The notes beneath the pieces are model-generated. The model was not told where the DNA came from and searched no databases. It worked only from the letters and a program-made list of their open reading frames with translations. Of a DNA stretch of 64,000 nucleotides, positions 33,381 through 42,152 are shown piece by piece. A program made the translations under genes and the position numbers. Where the stretch lies: contig CBDDAF010000003.1 of NCBI GenBank assembly GCA_965224815.1, positions 2,976,001-3,040,000 on the forward strand, given 5' to 3'. This stretch comes from CAYPEL01 sp036479985. Lineage in GTDB: Bacteria > Pseudomonadota > Gammaproteobacteria > DSM-19610. Every line of letters starts with the position of its first letter. Positions within the stretch are counted from its first letter, which is position 1.

Positions 33381-33854
33381 TCAGGCAGCGGCTCCGGAAA
33401 GGCTTTTCGCAGCAGAAGCACGCATGCGGTCAAATCCAGTTGTATCGGCATCGATGTAGGTAATGGCGTCTGTAGGACAGGCTGCCACACATTGTGGATC
33501 ACCCCCACAAAGATCACATTTTGCGACCTTGCCGGTTGCCTGGTTGTAATTAACCGTACCGAAGGGGCAGGCGATGGTGCATACCTTGCAGCCGACACAC
33601 TTATCAAACAGTATGTCTTTCGATCCTGTCGCTTGATTAATTACAATGGCATCTACCGGACAAGCTTGCATGCACCAGGCTTCGTCACATTGGGTACAGG
33701 TGTAGGGAGAAAAACGGCCTTGCTCGTGAAAGGTGAATACTTTGATACGGGATTTAGACGGGTTGAATACACCTTCCGCTTCGTAGGAACAGGCCATCTC
33801 GCATTGCAGGCAGCCGGTGCATTTGAGCGGATCTATGTGCAGGGACTTGAGCAT
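33381..33854 (-). CDS. aorA: Polyferredoxin subunit of the AOR system (four [4Fe-4S] motifs)
   Basis: A 157-aa HycB/DmsB-like electron-transfer protein with cysteine groups CTGCLQCEMAC, CTQCDEAWCMQACPVDA, CVGCKVCTIACPFG and CDLCGGDPQCVAACPTDA, enough for four clusters. It lies 35 bp upstream of the AOR gene and would carry electrons from the tungsten site to the FAD subunit. The last residues (FDRMRASAAKSLSGAAA) form a short helical tail. GAGGAGAC precedes the ATG. Confidence 0.92.
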   Translation of the reverse strand: MLKSLHIDPLKCTGCLQCEMACSYEAEGVFNPSKSRIKVFTFHEQGRFSPYTCTQCDEAWCMQACPVDAIVINQATGSKDILFDKCVGCKVCTIACPFGTVNYNQATGKVAKCDLCGGDPQCVAACPTDAITYIDADTTGFDRMRASAAKSLSGAAA

Positions 33855-33982
33855 ATTTGTCTCCTCGAATAACTATTTTGGATACTGCCAATGTGTGCCG
33901 TATTTATTTACTTAGTATAGTAAGGAACTACCCTCTAAGTTTGATAGATAATTATATATATCTGATAACCTCTGTCTCATAG

Positions 33983-34063
33983 ACTCCCTCTCCCTCCGGG
34001 AGAGGGTTGGGGAGAGGGGATTTAATTAAAAGGCAGTTGCTTTTATCTGATCCTCTCTCCCTG
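33983..34063 (+). repeat. 81-bp direct repeat, copy 3
   Basis: Differs from 31220-31300 at one base. It lies between the fdhA stop and the ferredoxin promoter region. Its palindromic half (CCCTCTCCCTCCGGGAGAGG) could end transcription of the formate dehydrogenase genes. Confidence 0.9.
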
Positions 34064-34071
34064 CCCCTAAT

Positions 34072-36816
34072 TCACGCAGCACTCACCTGTAATGCACAAA
34101 ACTTAAACTCAGGAATCTTACCCGCTGGATCCAATGCCTCATTGGTCAGCAAGTTAGCCGCCGCTTCATGGTAACAAAAGGGTAGATAAACTTGCCCGGG
34201 TTGCAGACCATCATCTGTCCGAGCGAGTAGCTGAACATCTCCCCGGCGGGTTTTCAGGCGAATAGTATCGCCCGGTTGTACTTTAATTTTGGTTAAGTCT
34301 GACGGGTGTAGAAATGCAATAGCTTCTGGTTCAATCGCATCAAGCACGGTTGCGCGGCGGGTCATGGAACCAGTATGCCAGTGTTCGAGTTGCCGTCCAG
34401 TAATTAATACGAATGGATATTCTTTATCAGGAAGTTCGTCAGCATTGGTAAAGGGTGAGGCGACAAACAGTGCCCGCCCATTCGCGGTAGGGAAATCTTC
34501 GGTGAAGATAACGCTATCACCTGGGTCACCTTCATGTTCACAGGGGTAGGTCACTGAATCGTTTTGTTCCAGACGATCCCAGGTTATACCCGCGATACTG
34601 GGCATGACTTCGCGCATTTCGTTAAACACAGATTGCGGGCCTGCGTAATCCCAGTCGAGTCCCATACGTTGGGCAATTTGTTGTACGATCCATAAATCCT
34701 GTTTGGCATCGCCGGGCAGCGTCAGTGCCTGACGTCCGAGTTGTACACGTCGGTCGGTGTTGGTAAATGTTCCGGTCTTTTCAGGAAAGGCCGATGCTGG
34801 TAATACAACATCGGCAAAGAATGCCGTTTCGGTCAGAAACAAATCCTGAACAACAAGGTGATCGAGTGATGCTAACGCCTTGCGCGCATGGTTAAGGTTA
34901 GGGTCAGACATGGCCGGGTTTTCACCCATGATGTACAAACCATTGATGTTGCCATCTGTGATGGCATGCATGATCTCGACGACAGTTAGGCCCGGTTCAG
35001 GATCGGCTTTATAGTCCCAGTGTTTTTCAAAGCTTGCGCGTATTTCGGCATTATCGACACGTTGATAATCCGGGAACATCATTGGTATCAATCCAACATC
35101 AGATGCGCCCTGAACATTGTTCTGACCGCGTAATGGATGTAAGCCGGTGCCAGGGCGTCCGATTTGTCCTGTCATTAGCGCCAGTGAAATCAGTGCGCGA
35201 GCATTATCGGTGCCGTGAATATGTTGGGAAACACCCATGCCCCAGAAGATCATCGAACCTTTTGATGACGCATAAATACGAGCAATGTTGCGAATGGTAT
35301 CTGCATCAATTCCACAGATCGGTGCCATGCTTTCAGGCGTAAAGGATTGGAGATGCGTCTTGAGTTCAGCATAACCCTCGGTGCGTGCAGCAATAAAATC
35401 AGGGTCGACAAGATCCTGTTCGATGATGGAATGCATCATGGCATTCAGTAAGGCAACATCGGTGTCCGGTTTGAATTGCAGAAAGTGTTGCGCATGACGT
35501 GTTAAAGGCGTAGCGCGTGGATCCATGATGATCAAGGTTTTGCCATCTTTGGCTACATTTTTAATAAAGGTTGCAGCGACCGGATGGTTCCAGGCGGCAT
35601 TGGATCCAATGATGATTATAACTTCGGCTTTGGATACATCTTCAACCTGGTTGGAGACAGCACCAGATCCGATCATTTCCAGTAAGGCGGCGACCGACGA
35701 GGCGTGACACAGACGTGTGCAGTGATCGACGTTGTTTGAGCCGAAACCAGTGCGTACCAACTTCTGAAATAAATACGCTTCTTCGTTAGAACCTTTCGCA
35801 GAACCGAAACCTGCCAGTGCAGCGGAGCCAGCGTTATCACGAATTTTACTTAATCCACCAGCAGCCAGTTCCAGTGCTTCATCCCAATCTACTTCACGAA
35901 AATATTGCAGCGGATTACCGGGATCGAAATCACTCATATCCGTAGTTTTAGGTGCATCGTCACGGCGGATCAGTGGCCGGGTCAGGCGGTGAGGATGGTT
36001 TACGTAATCAAAACCATAACGGCCTTTGACACAAAGACGGTTGTGATTCGCCGGGCCATCGCGCCCCTCGACGTGCAAAATCTTATTGTCCTTAATATTG
36101 TAGGTCAACAGACAACCGACACCGCAATACGGGCAGGTGGAATTCACCTGTTTGTCAGGTGTGACCAGACCCACTTCATGACTTGGCATCAAGGCACCGG
36201 TTGGGCAAGCTTGCACGCATTCGCCGCAGCCAACACAGGTGCTGTCACCCATGGGGTCGTCGAAATCAAAGACAATTTTTGATTGCGGGCCGCGGAACGC
36301 ATAGCCGATGACATCATTCACCTGGGTTTCACGGCAGGCACGGACACAACGCGTACATTGAATACAGGCATTCAGATCAACGGTAATGCCTGGCTGCGAA
36401 ACATCAGCGGTTTCTGCAGGCCGATGTGGGAAGCGGGGTGTACCAATTTCTAATTGTTCAGACCAGAAGTCCAGTTCGTTGTGCCGGGTCAAAGTCTTTT
36501 CCGGCATATCCGACTGCAACAGTTCCAGAATCATTTTTTGTGATTTGATAGCGCGTTCATTGGTGGAGTGAACCACCATGTTCTCAGTCGGGGTTCGGCA
36601 ACATGAAGGTGCCAATACACGTTCGCCTTCTATCTCAACCATGCAAGCGCGGCAATTGCCATCAGCTCGTAATCCATCTTTGTAACACAGATGAGGAATA
36701 TCAATCTGTTGCCGTTTGGCAGCCTCTAATATTGTTTCTCCTGGATAGGAAGAAAGTGATTGACCGTTGAGCGAGAACGGTATGGGTTGCTGCATTTGTT
36801 CAGGACTTGCTGACAC
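34072..36816 (-). CDS. fdhA: NAD-dependent formate dehydrogenase, catalytic alpha subunit (Fdh1A-like)
   Basis: A 914-aa subunit oxidising formate to CO2. Order: [2Fe-2S] domain (CYKDGLRADGNCRACMVE ... SCCRTP, residues about 43-75), a His/Cys cluster region (CIQCTRCVRACRETQ) and CVGCGECVQACPTGAL near residues 150-210. The molybdopterin domain then starts CPYCGVGCLLTYNI. The metal ligand is a Cys, not selenocysteine, in HCTRLCHASSVAAL near residue 370. The C-terminal dinucleotide-binding domain (LITGRQLEHWHTGSMTRR) is complete. The two-subunit form with a fused beta subunit matches the tungsten-dependent Fdh1 of Methylobacterium. The metal is not provable from sequence. It overlaps fdhB by 17 bp. 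Confidence 0.93.
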   Translation of the reverse strand: MSASPEQMQQPIPFSLNGQSLSSYPGETILEAAKRQQIDIPHLCYKDGLRADGNCRACMVEIEGERVLAPSCCRTPTENMVVHSTNERAIKSQKMILELLQSDMPEKTLTRHNELDFWSEQLEIGTPRFPHRPAETADVSQPGITVDLNACIQCTRCVRACRETQVNDVIGYAFRGPQSKIVFDFDDPMGDSTCVGCGECVQACPTGALMPSHEVGLVTPDKQVNSTCPYCGVGCLLTYNIKDNKILHVEGRDGPANHNRLCVKGRYGFDYVNHPHRLTRPLIRRDDAPKTTDMSDFDPGNPLQYFREVDWDEALELAAGGLSKIRDNAGSAALAGFGSAKGSNEEAYLFQKLVRTGFGSNNVDHCTRLCHASSVAALLEMIGSGAVSNQVEDVSKAEVIIIIGSNAAWNHPVAATFIKNVAKDGKTLIIMDPRATPLTRHAQHFLQFKPDTDVALLNAMMHSIIEQDLVDPDFIAARTEGYAELKTHLQSFTPESMAPICGIDADTIRNIARIYASSKGSMIFWGMGVSQHIHGTDNARALISLALMTGQIGRPGTGLHPLRGQNNVQGASDVGLIPMMFPDYQRVDNAEIRASFEKHWDYKADPEPGLTVVEIMHAITDGNINGLYIMGENPAMSDPNLNHARKALASLDHLVVQDLFLTETAFFADVVLPASAFPEKTGTFTNTDRRVQLGRQALTLPGDAKQDLWIVQQIAQRMGLDWDYAGPQSVFNEMREVMPSIAGITWDRLEQNDSVTYPCEHEGDPGDSVIFTEDFPTANGRALFVASPFTNADELPDKEYPFVLITGRQLEHWHTGSMTRRATVLDAIEPEAIAFLHPSDLTKIKVQPGDTIRLKTRRGDVQLLARTDDGLQPGQVYLPFCYHEAAANLLTNEALDPAGKIPEFKFCALQVSAA

Positions 36817-38494
36817 GGGCGATTTCCTCAGGAAAATATTTCATGACACATTGCATCGGGTTGGGTGCGGCTTGACCGAGTCCGCAAATGGAGGTGTCCA
36901 TCATTACTTCTGCCAGTTCATCCATTAATGCCTGATCCCAGGCTTCCTGTTTCATCAAGTGCACGGCTTTGTTCGTGCCTACGCGGCAAGGTGTACATTG
37001 CCCGCAAGATTCATGTTTGAAAAAACGCATGGCGTTTAACGCCAGGTCGCGTGCACGGTCACGATCCGAAAAAATAATCACGGCAGCCGAACCGATAAAA
37101 CAGCCGTACTCGTTGAGCGTGTCAAAATCGAGGGGTATATCGCCCATGTTGGCAGGCAAGATGCCGCCGGAAGCGCCGCCGGGGAAGTAGCCGTAGAAAT
37201 CATGTCCATCTAACATGCCACAACAATATTCAGCGATCAGTTCGCGGACGGTGATGCCGGCCGGGGCGAGGTGGACGCCGGGTTTATTGACGCGTCCGGA
37301 AACAGAGAAGGAGCGTAAACCAGTGCGGCCATGTCGGCCTTCGTCGGTAAACCATGTCGCGCCTTTCTCGAGAATATCGCGAATCCAGTACAGCGACTCC
37401 ATGTTATGTTCGAGTGTGGGCCGTCCAAACAAGCCGACCTCTGCAACAAAGGGCGGTCGTAAACGTGGCATACCGCGTTTGCCTTCGATCGATTCGATCA
37501 TGGCCGATTCTTCACCGCAGATATAAGCACCCGCACCACGGCGAAGGTGTATCGGTGGCAGGGGATGGGGTGAATGTTGTTTGAGTGCTTCCAGTTCGCG
37601 TTCGAGTGTGACACGGATACCCGCGTATTCGTCACGCAGGTAAATATAGATTTCATCGATACCGACACTGTGCGCGGCGATCAAAGTGCCTTCCAGAAAA
37701 CGATGTGGGTCAAGTTCCAGGTAGTAACGATCTTTAATCGTACCGGGTTCACCTTCGTCGATATTAATCGCCATCAAGCGGGGTGCGGGTTGATCCCGAA
37801 CGATGCGCCACTTTCTGCCAACCTGGAAACCAGCCCCGCCGAGTCCGCGTAGACCAGAGTCTTCCAGTGTGGAAATGACGGACTCGATATCCAGTTCACC
37901 GTCAAGACATTGGGCCAGGGTTTTATAACCGCCTTGTTTAACATAGTCCTGGTAACTGATGCAGTCGTCGGCGACAGCTTGAATATTTTTTGCTTCGATA
38001 GTTTTCAAGACCGTTTCGGATGTAGCGTTAAGTACTGGCAGGGTTCCGACTACAGCAACAGGTGCAGTTTCGCAACGACCAACACAGGGAACGCGCTGTA
38101 CCCGTACATCAGGCCCAACTACTTGTGTAAGTTTTTCGATCAAGGCTTGAGCGCCGAACATTTCACAGGTCATCGAATCGCATACACGTACGGTTAGATT
38201 TGCAGGAGCAGATTCATTTTCCTTGACGAGGTCAAAGTGGTGATAAAAGCTTGCGACTTCGTAAACCTCTGCGGCACTCAGTTTCATTTCACTGGCCAAC
38301 GCATTCATATGGACGGCAGACAGGCAATGGAATTTGTCCTGAATGAGGTGCAGGTACTCAATCAATAAATCTCTGCGCCGGGGTTTGTCACCGAGCAGTG
38401 CGCGGATTTCTGTCCGGGCCTGTTCGTCGATGGTGCGGCCTTTAGACTGGCCTTTGCGTTTTTGTCGGGTTTGTTTAAATTGGGATACAGCCAC
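36800..38494 (-). CDS. fdhB: NAD-dependent formate dehydrogenase, beta subunit (NuoE-NuoF fusion)
   Basis: A 564-aa fusion. The N-terminal NuoE-like part (residues about 20-165) has the thioredoxin-like [2Fe-2S] cysteines in CDSMTCEMFG and CVGRCETAP. The NuoF-like part has the FMN/NADH motifs GLRGLGGAGFQVGRKW, NIDEGEPGTIKDRYYLE and GAGAYICGEESAMIESIEG with KRGMPRLRPPFPxx-type continuation, and the [4Fe-4S] set ESCGQCTPCR ... CGLGQAAPNP. It accepts electrons from FdhA and reduces NAD. It is the promoter-proximal gene of the fdhB-fdhA unit. Confidence 0.93.
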   Translation of the reverse strand: MAVSQFKQTRQKRKGQSKGRTIDEQARTEIRALLGDKPRRRDLLIEYLHLIQDKFHCLSAVHMNALASEMKLSAAEVYEVASFYHHFDLVKENESAPANLTVRVCDSMTCEMFGAQALIEKLTQVVGPDVRVQRVPCVGRCETAPVAVVGTLPVLNATSETVLKTIEAKNIQAVADDCISYQDYVKQGGYKTLAQCLDGELDIESVISTLEDSGLRGLGGAGFQVGRKWRIVRDQPAPRLMAINIDEGEPGTIKDRYYLELDPHRFLEGTLIAAHSVGIDEIYIYLRDEYAGIRVTLERELEALKQHSPHPLPPIHLRRGAGAYICGEESAMIESIEGKRGMPRLRPPFVAEVGLFGRPTLEHNMESLYWIRDILEKGATWFTDEGRHGRTGLRSFSVSGRVNKPGVHLAPAGITVRELIAEYCCGMLDGHDFYGYFPGGASGGILPANMGDIPLDFDTLNEYGCFIGSAAVIIFSDRDRARDLALNAMRFFKHESCGQCTPCRVGTNKAVHLMKQEAWDQALMDELAEVMMDTSICGLGQAAPNPMQCVMKYFPEEIARVSKS

Positions 38495-38648
38495 TGTCTG
38501 TTAGTCTCGATGATTAGGGTTTAATAATAAGTATTGCAAAGGGTATGCCAGGCCATTTTCAGGCAAATAGTCGAATGCCACCGGTGGTTGATGAACTTGC
38601 CATGCTGATGTGATACAGAATGTAGCAGAGATGCTAACCTGTGCGTCC

Positions 38649-38933
38649 TCAGCCCTCGTTGCCGCCTGCTAAATCGGACTGCGAACGAATCTCCCTTTTT
38701 AATTCTGAGGGTATCAATGTGAGCGAAAGCCAGACCAGTAATGGCACAATCACCAGGTCATCCAGTTGCCCCAGCACCGGGATAAAATCCGGTATCAGGT
38801 CAAAGGGCATGACAGCATAAGCTACCGCAGCGGCCATCAACCATTTGGCAATTCTCGGAGTACGGGGATCCGTTGCCAGTCTTTTGTAGTAAGCCAGATC
38901 GGTCTTGAATTTTTTTATAATGTTACTAAACAT
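38649..38933 (-). CDS. YkvA-family (DUF1232) small membrane protein
   Basis: A 94-aa protein with the DUF1232 signature: DPRTPRIAKWLMAAAVAYAVMPFDLIPDFIPVLGQLDDLVIVPLLVWLSLTLIP (read in segments), that is YxxxPxDLIPDFIPxxGxxDD within two membrane segments. Function is unknown across the family. It is a single gene between fdhB and a REP copy. Confidence 0.88.
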   Translation of the reverse strand: MFSNIIKKFKTDLAYYKRLATDPRTPRIAKWLMAAAVAYAVMPFDLIPDFIPVLGQLDDLVIVPLLVWLSLTLIPSELKREIRSQSDLAGGNEG

Positions 38934-38982
38934 GTCATCACGTATGGAGTCACTGGTTTATTGAAATAATTCGTCTTCTCCC

Positions 38983-39047
38983 CTGTAGGAGCGGCTTCAG
39001 CCGCGATGGGTGATACGGTGTTCATCGCGGCTGAAGCCGCTCCTACA
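38983..39047. repeat. REP-like palindrome, full copy
   Basis: Paired arms with loop GGGTGATACGGTGTTC. It lies in the gap before the second TonB receptor. Confidence 0.9.
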
Positions 39048-39300
39048 TATTTTGCATTGTTCACAATTAAAAGATGCGCGACACATCAGAGGTTCCCTAA
39101 TAATTTTGGTTCTTGTGAGCAGCAACCATTAAGATGGTTGATAACAACCAGTTTGTGGTTTACGAAGGCACTAAATATCCATAAATGGTTGCTTAAAATA
39201 TTGAAGAAGCTTGCTAATCATAACGTTTGGCAGACAGTCCGTATAGTTGGTACAGTACCTGCTTAGCAGTGCAGAAAATAACAACGGAGAAGATTACAAA

Positions 39301-41367
39301 ATGTTTTGCAAATTAATAAAAACAGCATTAACGCTTGGTGCGGGAATCCTGGTTACAACCAGCGTTCACGGTGAGGAGAGAGGCCAGGCAACCGAGTTGG
39401 AAGAAGTTAGCGTATCGGCAACACGCGTTGACAAGTCGATAGAGGATATTCCGGCTGCTGTTGGTGTAGTCGATGCAGACGCCATTCAGTTCGGCACACA
39501 ACAACTCGGACTGGATGAGTCATTGGTTAAAATGCCCGGCATCTTCATGCAGAACCGGCATAACTTTGCTCAGGATCTACGGATCTCGATTCGTGGATTT
39601 GGTGCCCGCTCGAGTTTTGGTATTAGAGGCATCAAGATCATGGTTGACGGGATTCCCGAGACGCTGCCGGACGGGCAGGGCAGTGTGGACAGTATCGACC
39701 TGGGTTCCAGTCAGCGTATTGAAGTGATTCGTGGCCCGGTTTCGTCACTGTACGGCAACGCCTCAGGTGGGGCTATTTTGATACATTCAGAAGATGCGCC
39801 TAAGACACCGTTTATTTCCTTGCGCCCTTCGTTTGGCGAAGACGGTTTTCAAAAACATCAGATAAAATTTGGGGGGCGGAGCGGTAAGCTCGGTGCACTG
39901 GTTAATCTTTCTGATCTGAATTACGACGGTTACCGTGACCATAGCAAGACGGAAGCAAGACAGGTCAACAGTAAATTTAGCTACGACTTTAATGATGATT
40001 CGGACTTGATTATGGTGTTGAATCATACCGATTCACCAACTGCCGACGACCCCGGTGGACTGACGGAAGATCAGGTAAACAATGACCCGACACAGGCACG
40101 CCAGCGAAATGTAGACTTCGATGGTGGTGAATCTGTGGAGCAAACACGGATCGGTTTTGTGTATAAAAATAAAATCGGTACGGCTGGTTCGCTGATGTTG
40201 CGCAATTATTACCTCTGGCGTGATTTTGAAAACAAACTGCCATTTGTAGGTGGTGGTTCGGTTGCCTTTGATCGGTTTTTTGTGGGTGGCGGAGTGCAGT
40301 ACACACACACCGGCCAGATCGGAAGTTTTGGTAACCGTTTCATGATCGGTTTTGATCTGGATCAGCAGGATGATGACCGGGAGCGTTTTGATAATAATCA
40401 GGGTGTGCTAGGCGCTAAAACGCTGGATCAGAATGAAAAGGTGGTTAGCATCGGTGTATTCCTGCAGGATGAAATTGCACTCACTGAGCGCCTGGAGCTG
40501 ACGTTAGGTGGTCGTTTTGACCGGATTAAATTCGATGTCAGTGATGATTTTCTTGCTGACGGCGATGATTCAGGTAAGCGTACACTGAAGGAGTTCAGCC
40601 CATCATTGGGAATTCGCTTTGGCCTAACCGATAGAACCAACCTTTACGCAAATATTTCCACTTCCTTCGAAACACCGACAACGACTGAATTCGCCAATCC
40701 CACCGGTGGTGGATTTAATCCTGACCTCGATCCGCAAACCGCTACAAATTACGAAATAGGCATTAAAGGTTTGATAGGCGCACGCAGCCGTTATGAGCTT
40801 GCCCTGTTTCAGATCGATGTCGATGATGAGCTGGTTGCTTTCGAAATACCGACGCAACCGGGCCGGGACTTTTTCAATAATGCGGGTAAATCAGAACGCA
40901 AGGGTTTCGAGATGTTGCTGGCTACAGAGCCAGTTGATGGTCTCAAGGCGTCTCTTGCCTACACCTACTCAGACTTTACCTTTGAGAAGTTTATTGATGT
41001 CAATGCAAATGATTTCGGTGGCAAGAGCATACCAGGTATTCCTGAGCATTTAGTTCACGCCGATTTGTCCTATGCACATAGCTCAGGTTTGTTCGCAAAC
41101 TTCGATGTGTTGTATAGCGATAAGGTATTTACCAATAATGCCAACAGTGCATCAAGTGATTCTTATGTAGTGTCCAATTTAAAGCTTGGTTACACCCGGT
41201 TCTTTAACAACTGGGAGTTTTCTCCCTTTATTGGAGTTAACAATCTGGCGGGTGAGCATTACAACGGCAACGTCCGTATTAATGCATTTGGACAGCGGTT
41301 TTTTGAACCGGCGCCGGAGCGTAATATCTACGGTGGCTTAACTTTACGTTATGACTTTGGCGCTTAA
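39301..41367 (+). CDS. TonB-dependent receptor (ferric-siderophore/FecA-like class)
   Basis: A 688-aa receptor. The ATG at 39301 gives a signal peptide (ALTLGAGILVTTSVHGEE), then a TonB-box-like ELEEVSVSATRVDKSIEDIPAAVGVV. The plug follows (residues about 45-160: LRISIRGFGARSSFGIRGIKIMVDGIPETLPDGQG, RIEVIRGPVSSLYGNASGGAI). The barrel runs to YGGLTLRYDFGA. No partner gene indicates its substrate; the FecA/Fe-siderophore class is the closest in feel. ACGGAG lies upstream. The 250-bp upstream region showed no riboswitch I could name. Confidence 0.9.
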   Translation: MFCKLIKTALTLGAGILVTTSVHGEERGQATELEEVSVSATRVDKSIEDIPAAVGVVDADAIQFGTQQLGLDESLVKMPGIFMQNRHNFAQDLRISIRGFGARSSFGIRGIKIMVDGIPETLPDGQGSVDSIDLGSSQRIEVIRGPVSSLYGNASGGAILIHSEDAPKTPFISLRPSFGEDGFQKHQIKFGGRSGKLGALVNLSDLNYDGYRDHSKTEARQVNSKFSYDFNDDSDLIMVLNHTDSPTADDPGGLTEDQVNNDPTQARQRNVDFDGGESVEQTRIGFVYKNKIGTAGSLMLRNYYLWRDFENKLPFVGGGSVAFDRFFVGGGVQYTHTGQIGSFGNRFMIGFDLDQQDDDRERFDNNQGVLGAKTLDQNEKVVSIGVFLQDEIALTERLELTLGGRFDRIKFDVSDDFLADGDDSGKRTLKEFSPSLGIRFGLTDRTNLYANISTSFETPTTTEFANPTGGGFNPDLDPQTATNYEIGIKGLIGARSRYELALFQIDVDDELVAFEIPTQPGRDFFNNAGKSERKGFEMLLATEPVDGLKASLAYTYSDFTFEKFIDVNANDFGGKSIPGIPEHLVHADLSYAHSSGLFANFDVLYSDKVFTNNANSASSDSYVVSNLKLGYTRFFNNWEFSPFIGVNNLAGEHYNGNVRINAFGQRFFEPAPERNIYGGLTLRYDFGA

Positions 41368-41381
41368 GGACGGTAGGCATA

Positions 41382-41447
41382 CTGTAGGAGCGGCTTCAGC
41401 CGCGAAAGGGCTTTAATGAACCATCGCGGCTGAAGCCACTCCTACAG
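41382..41447. repeat. REP-like palindrome, full copy with mismatched arm
   Basis: It lies 14 bp after the receptor stop. The right arm reads GCCACTCC instead of GCCGCTCC, one mismatch against the left arm. It may stabilise the transcript end. Confidence 0.88.
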
Positions 41448-41563
41448 GTTCTTAATCATTAATCAGAGAACCTTAATTTTAATTCGGATAAAATGCGGCT
41501 ATCATTTTTCCAGATTTTCGCTACACTCTGGGTTAACCACATAAAGATAAGGAGAAAACAACA

Positions 41564-41755
41564 ATGTCTGCGATTCCAGAAGATTCTGTATTACGACGCC
41601 ACTATCTGGCGAACAGCTCAAGGCGTCAGACAGTTAGCAAATCATCGGCACCTTCACCTTCACCACAGTATGCACAATCAGCAACATCGACCCAGGTTAC
41701 CCAAACTTCATCCGGTGGCATCCTGGGATTTATCAAACGTCTGTTTGGTGGTTAG
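41564..41755 (+). CDS. Small Ser/Thr-rich protein (63 aa) preceding a pterin dehydratase
   Basis: It starts at an ATG with AAGGAGAA upstream. The middle is low-complexity (SKSSAPSPSPQYAQSATSTQ) and the end is GGILGFIKRLFGG, a short amphipathic helix flanked by glycines. I do not recognise the family. It ends 5 bp before the dehydratase gene and is surely co-transcribed with it. Confidence 0.6.
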   Translation: MSAIPEDSVLRRHYLANSSRRQTVSKSSAPSPSPQYAQSATSTQVTQTSSGGILGFIKRLFGG

Positions 41756-41760
41756 CCTGA

Positions 41761-42147
41761 ATGGGTTGGCGCGAACTTAAAGCGGAAGAAAGCTACAACG
41801 ATGCTGATATCGAAGCCCGTCTAAAGGAGCAATTACCGAACTGGCATCTGGAAGACGGCTGGATCCGGCGCAAGTACAAAACAGCTGGATGGAAAGGTAC
41901 TCTGATGGTGATCAACACCGTGGGACACCTTGCCGAAGCAGCATTTCACCACCCAGATCTGTCTGCCTCTTACGCATTTGTAATAGTTAAATTGATGACC
42001 CATTCAGCAAAAGGCGTGACCAATAAAGATTTCGAACTTGCCCGCAAGATTGAAGAAGTCGTTGGCTGGCAGCCAGGTAAAGAGGGTGGTGCACTTGAAG
42101 GCACACCAAGCGACCCGCGTTTTAAGTACATTAAATACGAAGACTAA
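41761..42147 (+). CDS. Pterin-4a-carbinolamine dehydratase family protein
   Basis: A 128-aa PCD/DCoH-like protein: WHLEDGWIRRKYKTAGWKGTLMVINTVGHLAEAAFHHPDLSASYAFVIVKLMTHSAKGVTNKDFELARKIEEV (read in segments), with the active-site HHPD and the THSAKGVTxxDF loop intact. The family dehydrates 4a-hydroxy-pterins. An insertion at the C-terminus (GGALEGTPSDPRFKYIKYED) extends the usual length. In a bacterium rich in pterin C1 cofactors a role on an H4MPT-related pterin is possible, but recycling of a hydroxylase cofactor is not excluded. Confidence 0.88.
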   Translation: MGWRELKAEESYNDADIEARLKEQLPNWHLEDGWIRRKYKTAGWKGTLMVINTVGHLAEAAFHHPDLSASYAFVIVKLMTHSAKGVTNKDFELARKIEEVVGWQPGKEGGALEGTPSDPRFKYIKYED

Positions 42148-42152
42148 GTGGG

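Noticed and set aside
39006..39266. 86-aa plus-strand frame before the second TonB receptor
   Set aside because: It begins inside a REP copy and shows no domain or ribosome site.
39048..39300. Cobalamin or other riboswitch before the second TonB receptor
   Set aside because: I looked for a B12-box-like GCCACTG and typical stems and found none.
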